A DNA stretch of 64,000 bases, taken from NCBI RefSeq assembly GCF_001625215.2, contig NC_030381.2:40484689-40548688 (forward strand), read 5' to 3'. A program made the position numbers and the translations under genes. Positions within the stretch are counted from its first letter, which is position 1. Each line of letters begins with the position of its first letter. Under the pieces are notes generated by a model. It had not been told where the DNA came from. It did no database searches and saw only the letters and a list, made by a program, of their open reading frames with translations. This stretch comes from Daucus carota subsp. sativus (taxonomy: Eukaryota; Streptophyta; Magnoliopsida; Apiales; Apiaceae). Shown piece after piece: positions 48,297 to 62,634 of this stretch.

Positions 48297-51200
48297 GTTA
48301 ATACTCGGACTCAGTTTCGACTCGACTCGACTCGTTAAAAACTCGACTCGATAAGGAATATGCATTAGAAAAAAAATTTAATTTTACACTTTATTTTTGT
48401 TTTTCTATTTTTCAATTTTGTAATCAAATTTTTAAAATTTTGAATTGTGTACTAAGAGACAAAGCCAATTGTAGAAATTTGAAAAAAATAAAAATTTTAT
48501 TGACCAGCTCGGTATTGACTCGGATCAGTTATTTGAAAACTCGAACCAAATAAATAAAGAATTAAAATAAATTAAGAAAATCATATTGATATTATCACCC
48601 AAATATATATATTAATACAAAATTTGATTCAAGAACTACATTTTACAAGATTGTGATAAAGACAAAGAACAAGGTGGCGGTAACACGACAAACGTAAAAT
48701 CTCCTGTAACGATGTCCTTGCTAATACTATCATTACAATAATTGTTCATGTTGTGATATACAGGAAAAGAACCGAAATGCTAGATATTATTAAAAAAATT
48801 GATCCACTTTCGGGTGGAACATTAGAATTATCCAATATCAAAGTATAAAATTTAGTTATCCTTATATAATTTTTTTACTTAATAATAATTCTCAGTTGGA
48901 ACATTAGGATTTTTGAATACAAAAATTTAGTCATCATTATTTTTTTTCCATATAATAACAATTATTATTTGTATACTACTATATATTGGTCTTCCAACAT
49001 AATTGTATATGCACTAAAACTATTAATTTTATTTTTCAAAACTCAAACAATTTATTTATATTATGAAAGAACTCTATATAAGTCCTATCATATTTTTGAA
49101 TTCAAATAAATAAACAAAAAGTTTATATTAATATTATAGCGAAATTCATATTAATTCAAAACTCAGTTTAAGCCCTGTTTGGCTTAAGATTAACTTAACT
49201 TAAAATTTTTATTAAACCTTTGTTGAACAAATACCGAGAAAACTACCACTACCAGATTTACTAAACTCACAACAACTCTAGGTAGCATTACACGTTAAAG
49301 GTCTGTTTAAAAATTGCTCTCCTGTCAAAAAAAATATGCTAGTAAAAAAAGTTCCGTTATAAAAGTACTATTTGGTAATTTTTTTGATATTTACTTATTT
49401 TGAGTTATATAATATAAAAAAATAATATTTTTGATGAGATTTGATGATGAAATCTATATCTGCTTTCTGCAAAAGGTGAAAAGCAATTTTTTTTCAAAAG
49501 TATGTGAGAACCTGCTTTTCGAAAAAGCAGTTTTCATCTAAAAACTGTTGTTCGTAAAAGCTGCTTTTATATTTAGCAAAGAGTTTTTCATCTGCTTGCA
49601 AAAACAGCAATACAAAACACTACATAAGGTGTTGTAACGGGGTGTATTCAACTCATATTTTAAAAGATTTTATATACTTTGTGGTTTTAATGAATTGTAT
49701 GTTATTTTAGTTTATGTGGATTCTAGATGAAATGTCGTAGAATTAATAGAATTTAAACCACAAGACTTAAATCTCATGGATTTTAACGGAATTTCAAATA
49801 TCTTAAAATACAATGAACAATCTCATAAAATTCATCATTCTATGAATTAAAAAAATTCATTAACTAGTTCAATACCATCTGATTTTAATGGATTTTAAAT
49901 AATCCCAATGGAATGCAATCGAATTTTAAAGCATAATTTAAAATCCTGATTGAATGCAACGAGATTTTATAGTATATAATTTAAATCCTAATTGAATACC
50001 CCAAGATTCTGATATATTTTTTAGAATCTGAGTTAAATACCCTCGAATTTCATAAATGAAGAATATTTTTTTTCAAATTTCGATGAATACGGCCACCACT
50101 AAATTGACGTATCAGACTACTTAAACAATTATAAATTAAAAAATTTTAATTTTATCAAAGATTAAAGATGTTGTAAACTAGTTACATAATCTTTTTCGTC
50201 TTTTATAAATCACAAACCACAAAATAAGTTTACTAAAATAAAATATGTCATTCCGGAGTAAATTTATATCATAACATGCATTTGAAAATATATTTTTTTT
50301 AAAAGTGAAATTTTAAAATAAAATTTTTTATATCCGAACAAAGATGGTGTATATAAGTATGTTACGAAAATGATAATACAATCAAATAAAAAGTCAGTAT
50401 AATCATAATAAATGATAAATTTGAAACAATTTTTTTTTGAAAGCTATAAATTTTAAACAATTATTCAAATTCATGCGTGGCACCGCCCATAAGCTAGGAT
50501 CTTATCATTTCCATTCAGATATGAAATTCAAAAAATCTGAATATTATATTTCTGATATTATTAGTATATTCAAAAAAAGGTATATTCAAAAAAAGGTTAC
50601 GGTATCCGACAAAAAAAAGAAAAGGTTACGGTAAGAAACGGCCATAATGCTAGCTGGGTCAGGTGTATATTTACTGGACACCAAACCAACCACCTTGTTC
50701 TTATTCTCATTGTTCTGCTCTAGTTTCCGGCGACCCGTGACGGAGAGCGGCGGAGCATCAACCAAACAGGTCTCTCTCTCACACACACACACACTCCAAG
50801 TAATTGAATTGTCTTAAATGAAACATGTACTGTGTTTATCTTGCATGTCTGCCTTTCTTATTTTCTTGATTAAAGTTTAGTCTCTTGCATCTTTATGATG
50901 AATAAGTTTCATTCCATACAAGTTGTTTCTATCAGCTATGTGTTAGTCAGATGTAGAGGGCTGATCTAAATTGATTTTTTTTATATATATATGATAGGAA
51001 TTATATTGTGTTTGTCTGTTTTGGTTGATTACTACAAAATTTGTTAATCTTAGCTTGTGGATGGTGAGGTTTTCGACCTCGAGGCCCTGTGATATTGCTC
51101 AGTTTATCAGTCTATAAAGAGGGTTCTCAAAGAATTGATGAGTAATAACTTAAACTCATCGATTTTACCTTGTAAAATCTTTTGCAATCTATTGATATTG

Positions 51201-54200
51201 TGGTGTATTTTACATGCTGTATGTTTCTCCCTTTGTTTTTCCGTATGTGCCTGCATGCTTTCCTGGCTCCACTGAATGTATCATTGTATAACAGATGTTA
51301 AGATACTTAATGATTGATTAATATTCTATTTTTTCTGTTTTCCATGCAGAAAAAGGCATTACAAGGTCCAAGTCCATTGCAAATAATGTCTGCAGGTAAT
51401 ACGGGTACTCGAAGGACTGAAAGAGATGAGGCTTATCAACTGGCTGAAGCAGCTGTCGATCGTACCAAGGTTGTTAATCATATTAATATTGATGCATATA
51501 TATGTGTTACTACTGTTCTGCATATTATCATGATAATAAATTAAATGTGTTCTTAATAACAAGATTTGAGTCATTTATTTGCTATGATCTTGTGTACGTA
51601 TATGCTTTCTTGATTGTCTAATCTTTTAAGAGGATCTCTTTCAACTAATTAAAATTATTGTCAAATCATTGCAGGAATATGAGGCTGATGAGCTAGAGAG
51701 ATTAGGTCTCGGAGTCAAACACCGTGAAGAGAGAATTAGGGATTTGAGGAGTGAGAAAATCAGCTTAGATGGTTCTATTCTAGATCTGGAAGGTACATGA
51801 TATCGATGTCAATACCAAATTTAATAGTATGTCATATATGTGATAAACTGAGAGTTGCAAAAGTTAGAAATATGATAGCTTTCTCTCAATACTCAAACCT
51901 TTACCAGATATTATTTCAATAAAGAGGTAATTCTTACTATATGGATCAGACATAAACCTAACCTGTTGCTCTAAACATAAATTATTGACCTTCTAGCTTC
52001 AAAGTAGGTATCATTGGCCTTGTAAATTCACTTTCCAAATTTATCTCGAAAACAATAAGACCTTGACATCAGGGAAGTTATGAAGCGGTGGCTTCAGTTT
52101 GACATATATATTATCTTTAAATGTAAGAAGGTAAAATGTTTTTATCACCTCTCATCTACTCATTGTTTCACTGTTTTTGCTACATTCTTTCTCAGTTAGT
52201 ATTGGAAAGTATCAGGCATCCTGCAGTATTCCTTTCAACAGAGAAGTGGATGCTCAAAGTGAGGACGAGACTTATAAAAATATTTTGGAGTTAGAGAAAT
52301 CTGCTGCTGGACTTGTACACCAGCTAAGAACTCAACAAGGAACTCAGGTTTCTCATAGTCCATTAGTGAAGGATGTACTTGGTTTTGTTGCTACACTAGG
52401 CAAAACCGATGATGAAAACCTTAGCTGGTCAGTATAAATTCTGTAACTTCCAATATGAGTCTACCACTCTTCCTATCTTACTAATTACTGTAGTATCAGA
52501 TTGCTGTACGTTTTCATTTCAGTTATGTTTAATTCTTGAGAAAATTATGTGTCGCTGCCAATGGCTAAAACAATGAAAAGGTTTTTTTGTGTGTGTTATA
52601 GCTATAAAATTTAGTTAAAAAAATATATCTATGACTTACCTTAAAAGTTATTTACTTTGTGTTCCAGAAATACTTTGCTATTAATGTTAAATCAGATATC
52701 TGATATGGTCAATAAGACATTTTGTCTAAACTCAAGCTTGCCCTACTTCTGCACACACACAAATATATAAGAGTAATAGGAATAAAGCATTCTTGGGGTT
52801 ATTATTGATATTAAATTTTAATCATGGAAATGATGTCTCTGCAGAAATAGATATCACTGGATTATAGCCTATAGACCCAATTTAGATGGAGTCTATAAGT
52901 GTTTTCTCTTTGTAGTAAGATAAATTGGAGATTTGTTGACATTATTAACTAATGGACTGCATTGTTATTGAGTTAGGCTGCTTGCGGAGTACTTGGGGAG
53001 AGAAACAATGATAGCAATTGTTTGCAGAAACTCTGATGGAGTTCAAGCTCTGAAGACTTTTGGCATAGAAGGTGCTATAGATAGGAATCATGTTCAACAA
53101 GGGCACGGCTCTTCTGCTGGACGTACAATAGATGGTCGATTTCAAGTTATATGTCTCGCTGATATAAGGTACATGGTTATGTTCTTCATTTGTTATCCTT
53201 CACCGGGTTTTCTTTCTGTCTCGTATTTATCTTTTTGGTTCTCATATTCTCTCTTTATACATATGTCACAGACCGTATGATGGCGAGTTCATATATAATG
53301 ATCCACAAAGGAGGCTCGATATTCTGAAGCCAAAATTGCCTGGTGGAATACTTCCTCGTGGCTTTCTTGGATATGCTGTGAATATGATCGATATTGATAA
53401 TGCAAACGTATGGATGGCCACTCCCCACTATGGGCTTAGGGAGACTCTTTTCTACCATCTCTTTTCGCACCTTCAAGTTTATGAAACAAAGGAAGACATG
53501 TTGAAGGCCCGCCCCTTCATATCTGATGGAGCAGTATCCTTGGATGGTGGAATAATGAGACGTTCTGATAATTTTTACATGGCCAATAGGTAAAAACTCC
53601 ATCTTTGCAATATCACTTCCTTGTTCCTTGTCATTTCGGTTGAATTATATATACATCTTCTTCCTCTGTCCCTCTATTTTTACCTTATTGAACTTCAAAA
53701 GTGTAAAGATATGAGTTGCATTTCAATGGCGCTTCATCTTCATTTGATTCTCTAACTTTTGTGATTAAAGGGAAAAAGCAATAGTTAAGTTCCCGATGAT
53801 CCTTGGAAAACCTAGTCTACCTGGAGACTACTACGAGACTAAAAACGATCTGCAAATCAAAAAGTGGAAGCTGGAAATATTGCTAGAAAATATTTGCAGA
53901 GAACAATCAGTGCTGGACCAGGATAGGTTCAATTTTGAAGTCAAGAGACAAGAGTTTGTTCAGTTAGCTCGGGTAACGTCAGCTGAAACATGCATCATTT
54001 ATGAGTTATGTTGTGTTATTGTTTTAACTGCTATTCAAACTGTTGCTTATTTTATATCCAAGGCTAATATCTTTTTAGTTGGGGTAATTTTTTTAATAGT
54101 TTTGCTGGTATAGCAAGTGATAACTTCCCAAATAGAATACATCCTATATGAAATACAATATTAGGTACTCGCCGGGAATCTATTCAGATAACTCATTTTG

Positions 54201-55019
54201 TTTGTGGTTATAATGTACAGCAGCAGAAGCAGGAGCACTAGCAAGTCCAGCTGGGCCAGAGATTTTGGCCATGGAACTCATTCTCCTGTCATCATCTAGT
54301 ATTTCGATTATGTAGTTGTTATATTCTTACTATAGTTAAAACCTATAATGGGTATCATTGAGGACGATTTGGAGACAGATCTAGAGTTTATTTGTACTGC
54401 AAATGATGTGTCTATTCTGCTTTTAGATGATATATACCATAAGTTGTCTTATATGATCAGCGTCAATTATATCGTTCTTCACCGACTTGGGTATTTATGT
54501 GAAACACCCAAATAAAATCTTAATTATTTAGAGTTTTTTTATAGAATTTCTCGGTTATCCTTTTTACAGTGATTGAAGAAAAATCTTTGACAATATGATA
54601 TATATATTAGTTAACTATTGAGAATAGAAAACTAAATATATGAAAATGTATTTAGCGACCTAATCACAAAATATAATTTTTTAAAAGAATTTGAAAGTTT
54701 ATTAAATTGAAAGCAACCACAAATACAAATTACATAAATACCCAGTAGGACCAGTTAACCGAAAACAACTGAATTCGACACCGATCTCCGAACCTGTCGC
54801 CGACGAGGATCCCCGCGAGAATTTAGGAAATTTTATATTTTAATAAAAAATAATTTATAATATATTATATACTCTTTAATAGGGCTGCAAACGGACCGAG
54901 CTGGTCATTAACCAGATTCGACTCGACTCAACTCGTTAACAAGCTCGAATTCGAATAACCAACAATTTTTGATAAGTTTAATGAGTCGAACCAAGCTTTT
55001 TAGTTGTTCGACTCGACTC
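48297..55019 (+). repeat. Tandem array unit C (about 6.7 kb)
   Basis: Near-identical to A over gene and non-coding DNA. From the coding region on, positions are A plus 13998 with almost no indels. The few differences include the 3-bp intron deletion shared with B and single-base changes. Confidence 0.92.
51386..54241 (+). CDS. DMS3: DMS3-like protein, tandem copy C (intact)
   Basis: Exons: 51386-51469, 51675-51792, 52196-52427, 52977-53168, 53272-53589, 53771-53972, 54221-54241, giving 388 aa. The protein appears identical to copy A except for Val to Phe in SIP-V-NREV (base 52234, G to T), at the start of the loop before the hinge core. Introns and splice sites are the same, including the GTCAGT donor. 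Because coding, intron and flanking DNA are equally similar to A, the duplication is very young or has been homogenised. Selection on this copy therefore cannot be judged. Confidence 0.88.
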
Positions 55020-57044
55020 GTTAATACTCGGACTCAGTTTCGACTCGACTCGACTCGTTAAAAACTCGACTCGATAAGGAATATGCATTAGAAAAAAAAT
55101 TTAATTTTACACTTTATTTTTGTTTTTCTATTTTTCAATTTTGTAATCAAATTTTTAAAATTTTGAATTGTGTACTAAGAGACAAAGCCAATTGTAGAAA
55201 TTTGAAAAAAATAAAAATTTTATTGACCAGCTCGGTATTGACTCGGATCAGTTATTTAAAAACTCGAACCAAATAAATTAAGAATTAAAATAAATTAAGA
55301 AAATCATATTGATATTATCACCCAAATATATATATTAATACAAAATTTAATTCAAGAACTACATTTTACAAGATTGTGATAAACACAAAGAACAAGGTGG
55401 CGGTAACACGACAAACGTAAAATCTCCTGTAACGATGTCCTTGCTAATACTATCATTACAATAATTGTTCATGTTGTGATATACAGGAAAAGAACCGAAA
55501 TGCTAGATATTATTAAAAAAATTGATCCACTTTCGGGTGGAACATTAGAATTATCCAATATCAAAGTATAAAATTTAGTTATCCTTATATAATTTTTTTA
55601 CTTAATAATAATTCTCAGTTGGAACATTAGGATTTTTGAATACAAAAATTTAGTCATCATTATTTTTTTTTCCATATAATAACAATTATTATTTGTATAC
55701 TACTATATATTGGTCTTCCAACATAATTGTATATGCACTAAAACTATTAATTTTATTTTTCAAAACTCAAACAATTTATTTATATTATGAAAGAACTCTA
55801 TATAAGTCCTATCATATTTTTGAATTCAAATAAATAAACAAAAAGTTTATATTAATATTATAGCGAAATTCATATTAATTCAAAACTCAGTTTAAGCCCT
55901 GTTTGGCTTAAGATTAACTTAACTTAAAATTTTTATTAAACCTTTGTTGAACAAATACCGAGAAAACTACCACTACCAGATTTACTAAACTCACAACAAC
56001 TCTAGGTAGCATTACACGTTAAAGGTCTGTTGAAAAATTGCTCTCCTGTCAAAAAAAATATGCTAGTAAAAAAAGTTCCGTTATAAAAGTACTATTTGGT
56101 AATTTTTTTGATATTTACTTATTTTGAGTTATATAATATAAAAAAATAATATTTTTGATGAGATTTGATGATGAAATCTATATCTGCTTTCTGCAAAAGG
56201 TGAAAAGCAATTTTTTTTCAAAAGTATGTGAGAACCTGCTTTTCGAAAAAGCAGTTTTCATCTAAAAACTGTTGTTCGTAAAAGCTGCTTTTATATTTAG
56301 CAAAGAGTTTTTCATCTGCTTGCAAAAACAGCAAAACACTACATAAGGTGTTGTAACGGGGTGTATTCAACTCATATTTTAAAAGATTTTATATACTTTG
56401 TGGTTTTAATGAATTGTATGTTATTTTAGTTTATGTGGATTCTAGATGAAATGTCGTAGAATTAATAGAATTTAAACCACAAGACTTAAATCTCATGGAT
56501 TTTAACGGAATTTCAAATATCTTAAAATACAATGAACAATCTCATAAAATTCATCATTCTATGAATTAAAAAAATTCATTAACTAGTTCAATACCATCTG
56601 ATTTTAATGGATTTTAAATAATCCCAATTGAATGCAATCGAATTTTAAAGCATAATTTAAAATCCTGATTGAATGCAACGAGATTTTATAGTATATAATT
56701 TAAATCCTAATTGAATACCCCAAGATTCTGATATATTTTTTAGAATCTGAGTTAAATACCCTCGAATTTCATAAATGAATTTTTTTTTTTTCAAATTTCG
56801 ATGAATACGGCCACCACTAAATTGACGTATCAGACTACTTAAACAATTATAAATTAAAAAATTTTAATTTTTTCAAAGATTAAAGATGTTGTAAACTAGT
56901 TACATAATCTTTTTCGTCTTTTATAAATCACAAACCACAAAATAAGTTTACTAAAATAAAATATGTCATTCCGGAGTAAATTTATATCATAACATGCATT
57001 TGAAAATATATTTTTTTTAAAAGTAAAATTTTAAAATAAAATTT
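55020..57044 (+). repeat. Truncated fourth near-identical unit
   Basis: The 5' non-coding part of the unit repeats a fourth time, 6722 bp after unit C. It stops at 57044, within ...AAATAAAATTT, about 580 bp before the point where the first coding exon's upstream region would start. Unrelated sequence follows (AATGAACACGAACAA). Confidence 0.9.
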
Positions 57045-58341
57045 AATGAACACGAACAATTTTTTATTAACACTATCGAACAAAATTCACTGTCCGAACT
57101 CGGGTTCGATAATAAACGAACCGAACCCGAGCTGTCCAACGAACAAAACGAACCGGGTATATTAATAATAAAAAGCCCACTGGCAAAAAAAAATTAATAA
57201 CAATAAAAAGCCGGGATATTTTTTTGCTCAAAAGTAACGAAAAGTGTTTGAAATTTTTTTTAACACAAAAACTCTTTTTAAGAAAAACCGGGTAAACGGT
57301 ATTTCAGGAAAACAAATTTTTTTTATTTGTAAAAACGACTAGACATTTTATTATTAAAATTCATTAAAAAGTTTACAAGATCCCTATCTGAATTTTATAA
57401 CACTTTTTTTTAATAACAATCTCAAATCTTCTGAATAAATAATTAAAATAATTTTAAAACACCGGTGGATAAATCTTGACAGTATCCTTCCATTTGTAAA
57501 AACAAAAGTTTCATGAGACAATTTTTGCAAAAGCAGGAAACCTTCCATTTGTAAAAGCAAAAGTCTCCTGGGATAAATTTTGCAAAAGTAGGAAACTTTT
57601 GACATGCAACCATGACGAAATCAAAAAGATATCGATCAGCATCATATGTATTTTTTTACAAGTTCTTAGAGTAAATAAATTATTTTATGTTTAAAAATAA
57701 AAATTATATGCAGGGGGAGCAAATTTGTAACTTCAGACTTCAGAGTTACTTTATTCTCCTTCTTCTGTGATTGGATTTTAATATATAATAAAAGATATAA
57801 ATTATTATTAGATTTTACTTTAGATTTTTTTGAATAAGTATATTTTACTTAGATTTAATATAAAATAAAAATATTAGATTAGATAATTGGTGCTAATTTA
57901 TTAAATAAAAATTAAATTTAATATATAGTCATGTAGTATAACAAATAAGATTTAAATTTATTACAGCAAAGTCTCAAAATTATTAAATAACATAATTGAT
58001 CTATTTGCCACATTAATAACAGATTAATAGCAATTTTATTATTTTATATCAAAGTTATTGATATTAATAGTTATACAGTGTTTAGAGCATCTCGAACCCA
58101 TCAAAACCCTTAGCTAAAATTCATTAAATCATACCATAAATAAACATTATACTGAAATTTGCTCCACTCCAACCACACATAACCCTTGTCTAAAAATATT
58201 ATGTCCGCTACATGTGGCCAACCACTACATGCGTGTAGCAATATCTGTAGCAAGATTTCGTATCATTTATTACCATATAATAATATACATTTTATTTATA
58301 ACAACTTGAAAGAATAATAACTTATTATTTCTGAAATATAA
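57045..58341. other. Non-array insertion between unit 4 and unit D
   Basis: 57045-57170 contains repeated GAACC/CGAAC words (for example AACGAACCGAACCCGAGC), similar in style to the GACTCG block at the unit junctions. 57485-57598 holds two tandem copies of a 57-bp segment (CCTTCCATTTGTAAAA...GCAAAAG.AGGAAA). The rest is AT-rich with no gene. Confidence 0.6.
57485..57598. repeat. Two-copy 57-bp tandem repeat
   Basis: CCTTCCATTTGTAAAA starts at about 57485 and about 57541. Both copies end GCAAAAG(C/T)AGGAAAC, with internal differences. Confidence 0.8.
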
Positions 58342-58735
58342 GAGCATCTCCAACGGCGTTGGCTATAATCGTTGGCTAAATTGAACCTGTAAGACATTAT
58401 GTAAAATTTGCTGAACCTGTAAGACATTGTACTTCAATGGTATTGGCTATATTGGTTGACTATAATTTAAAAATAGAATGTTATTAATATTTTAGTTTGT
58501 TAAAATAGAATATATCAATTTAATATGGTAATAAATGATGTGCAATCATCCTACAGATTTCTTACAGACCTGTAGAGGTTCGACAAATATAGCCATCCAT
58601 AGGAGGTTGACTAAAATTATAGACAACAGATTCATGTGGTTGGAGTACGATTTTTTCAACATGTTGGCTAAATTTTTTATATTTGGAATGCCAACACATT
58701 TTTTAGCCAATGGGTTTGTATGGTTGAAGATGCTC
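58342..58735. mobile_element. Tourist-like MITE with TAA target duplication
   Basis: The ends are GAGCATCTCCAACGGCGTTGG and, inverted from the right, GAGCATCTTCAACCATAC. TAA flanks both sides (58339-58341 and 58736-58738), the 3-bp target of PIF/Harbinger elements. It is 394 bp and non-coding. A related, more degraded start (GAGCATCTCGAACCC) occurs at about 58086. Confidence 0.8.
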
Positions 58736-59517
58736 TAACCAACCAATATAGTTAGTGCCATCGAAGCAATATAACCACCCAAATATATATTAATACAAAA
58801 TTTAATTTAAGAACTGTGCTTTAAAAGATTGCGATAAAGACAAAGAAGGTGGTGGTAACACGACAAACGTAAAATCGCCCAATAACGTTTTCCTGGCCAA
58901 TAATATCGAATAATTGTTCATGTTGTGACATATAGTAAAAGCGCTGAAATACAAGATATTGTTAAACAAATTGTTCAGGTGGAATATTAGAATTATCAAA
59001 AACCGAAGTATCAAATTTAGTTATCATTATATATTTTTTTTATTTAATAATAATTCTCAATTGGAACATTAGAATTTTTAAATACCAAAATTTAGTTATC
59101 ATTATATATTTTTTTTCATATAATAATAATTATTATTGGTATACTACTATATATTGGTTAGGATTATACAATGTAACGGTTATTCTTCCAACATAATTGT
59201 ATATGCACCAAAACTATTAATTTTATTTTTCAAAACTCAAACAATTTAATTATATTATGAAAGAACTCTATATAAGTCCTATCACATTTTTGAATTTAAA
59301 TAAATAAACAAAGAGTTCATATTGATATTATAGCGAAATTCATATTAATTCAAATCTGAGTTTAAGCCCTATCTTCGTAAGGTTAACTTAAAACTTTTAT
59401 TAAACCTTTAAATTAATTTGTTGAACAGATACTAGAAAACCACCACTATTAGATACTAAACTTACAACAACTCCGGGTAGCATTACACCTTAAGGCTTTG
59501 TTTGAGAGTGCTGTTAA

Positions 59518-60706
59518 AAATGAAATAACACCTAGAGGGGGGTGAATAGGTGTAATTAGCTACCAATGTCAGTTTTAAACTTTTACCGGATGTTTCAGCT
59601 TACTGTTTTGCAATTATAGCAGGCTGTTATGAGAGCAGATATCAAAACAGTAAAGAACAGAAAAGTAAATCAGACACAAGCGATTTTAGCCAGGTTCGAC
59701 CCCTATATCTAATGGTCTACGTCCTAGTCTCTTACCAACTCGGTAAGAGAATATATTATTACTGAAAATCAAACAATTACAGAATAATAATATATCTTCC
59801 TTTTACCCAGTCACTGAAACAGCTTGCTGTTATCCCCTTAACCCTGAGCAACTTGCAACTAGCTTCCCACTGACTTCTCCAAGCAACTCGTTCCTTGAAC
59901 CTCTGAATTCGTGAGCTTCCTCTCCTTGAATTCCTTCGTTCCTGAACCCTTTGCACTTGACAATCAATGTAACTAATTACCTAGCTCTTCCCGTTCTAAC
60001 CACTAAGAACCCTTGCTAGTTTCAGTGACTAATCACAATAATCAATTACAAGAAGAATGATTACAACTCAAAAGTATTCTCTAAATAATATATAATAGCA
60101 ATGAAATATTCAAGCTCGAAGTTTAGAGAAAGAAGTTTAGAGAAAGATTGATGCTTTTCAAAGTGAGTTGATTGATTTTCTGAAAAACGCATGAGCCATA
60201 TATATATTGAAATAATATAACGTCTAGAGATCTGAATTTCTCCATCAACGATCTTGTGAACGTTGTTCTGAACGTTGGAGAAAAATCAGATGCAAAACTA
60301 TAGGAGTTTAGAGTTTGAAAAACGTTTGGAAATCAGCTCCTATAATTTAGGAAATAAGATAGAAGTTGTTAAGAGAAAAGATTTTGAATTATTCTCAACT
60401 TTTTCCCATATTTTGAAAACGTTTTATTGATTTTAAATGAGCTTAAAACGTTCACTAAAACTATATACTAAACAGAGAATTTACAATATATAAGTCCTAA
60501 CCCTTGTCGAAATATCGAGTAGAAAATCTGGGTAGAACACAGCTTCCGTCCAGACTCTGTTCAGCTTGTTGTTATCACATAACAGCTCACTATTTTCAAC
60601 TCCTGCAAAATTGAATTAGCAAATAGCTAAAGCAAGCAATATCAAAAGAGTAGGCTATTATAATAATGCAGCTTGCTGAAGTGTGATCATCAAAACTTGT
60701 GATTTA
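59518..60706. mobile_element. Unclassified 1.2-kb insertion private to unit D
   Basis: Alignment to unit A jumps from TGCTGTTAAAAA (D 59520) to ACAAAAAATTG (D about 60706). The inserted DNA begins with AACACCTAGAGGGGGGTGAA and then TAGGTG, an imperfect inverted repeat often met in plant repeats. It has no transposase or LTR that I can identify. AAAAAT at both edges may be a target duplication. Confidence 0.6.
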
Positions 60707-62634
60707 CAAAAAATTGTTGTGGCTGGGAAAAAAGTTCTGTTATAGAAATCAGATAACTAATTGACAAATTTATTGATATTTTCTTATTTTAAGTTGTAAT
60801 AAAAAAAATAATATTTTTGATGGATTTGATAATGAAATCTATATCTACTTTCTGCAAAAGCTGAAAAACAGTTTTTTCCAAAAGTATGGGAAAACCTTGC
60901 TTTTCACAGCAAAAAAATTTTGTTGGTGTCTGCAATACCTAAGGTGTTGTAAGGGGTGTAAGCAACTCAGATTTTGAAGAATTTTATATATTTTATGAAT
61001 TTCAATGAATTGTATGTTATTTTAGTTGATGTGGATTGTAGATGAAATGTGGTAGAGTTAATAGAATTTAAGGATAAGAATTCAAAATCTCATTGATTTT
61101 GATTGAATTTCAAATATCTTAAAATACACCGAACAATCTCATAAAATTTATCATTTTATGAATTAAAAAGAATTTACCATTCATTTCAATACCATCTGAT
61201 TTTAATGGATTTTAAATAATCCTAATCGAATACAATCGAATTTTAAATCATAATTTAGAATCCTGACTAAATGCAACAAGATTTTATAATATAATTTAAT
61301 AATTGAATACCCAAGATTCTGATAAATTTCTTAGAATCCGAGTTAAGTACCCTCGATAAATGAAGAAAAATTCTTTAAAAACTCGATGAATGCAACCGCT
61401 TAATTTACGTATTAGACTACTTAAATAATTATAAATTGAAAAAAAATTAAGTTTTATCAAAGATTAAAGATTTTATAAACTAGTTACATGATTTTTTTTT
61501 CATCTTTTATAAATCACAAACCACAAAATGAGTTTACTCTAATAAAATATGTCATTCAGGAGTAAATTTATATCATAACGTGTATTTGAAAATAATTTTT
61601 TTAAAAGAATAAAATTTTGAAAATAAAAAATTTAATAGCCAAACAACGAGAGTGTATATAAATATGTTAAGAAAATGATAATGCAATCAAATAAAAAATC
61701 ATTATAATCATAATAAATGATAAGTTTTAAAATTTTATTTAAATTCATGCGTGGCACCGCCCATAAGCTAGTAGGATCTTATAATTTCCATTCAGATATG
61801 AAAATATGAAATTTCAAAAAATCTGAATATTATATTTCTGATATTATTAGTATATTCAAAAAAGGTTACGGTATCTGACAAAAAAAGAAAAGGTTACAGT
61901 AAGAAACGGACATAATGCTAGCTGGGTGTATATTTACTGGACACCAAACCAACCACCTTGTTCTTATTCTCATTATTCTGCTCTACTTTCCGGCGACCCG
62001 TGACGGAGAGCGGCGGGGCATCAACCAAACAGGTCTCATATACACATACATAAACTCCAAGTAATTGAATTGTCTTAAATGAAACATGTACTGTGTTGCA
62101 TGTCTGCCTTTCTTATTTTCTTGATTAAAGTTTAGTCTCTTGCATCTTTATGATGAATAAGTTTCATTCCATACAAGTTGTTTCTATCAGCTATGTGTTA
62201 GTCAGATGTAGAGGGCTGATCTAAATTGATTTTTTATATATATATATGATAGGAATTATATTGTGTTTGTCTGTTTTGGTTGATATTTACACAATTTGTT
62301 AATCTTAGCTTGTGGATGGTGAGGTTTTCGACCTCAAGGCCCGAGTGCTCGTGTCAGTGTTCTTATATACCTTGAGGTACATAAAGGGTTCTCAAAGAAT
62401 TGATGAGTAATAACTTAAACTCATCGATTTTACCTTGTAATTAAATAATCTATTGATATTGTGGTGTAATTTACATGCTATATGTTTCTTCTCTCTTTGT
62501 TTTTCCATTCATTAGATATCCATTGTTTGATTGTATAACAGATGTTAACATACTTAATGATAGACTATTATATCTATTTTTTTCTGTTTTCCATGCAGAA
62601 AAAGGCATTACAAGGTCCAAGTCCATTGCAAATA

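Noticed and set aside
34315..57044. LTR retrotransposon or CRISPR-like array as the source of the long repeats
   Set aside because: The units carry a spliced plant gene with its own introns and no gag-pol, primer-binding site or short spacers; this is segmental tandem duplication.
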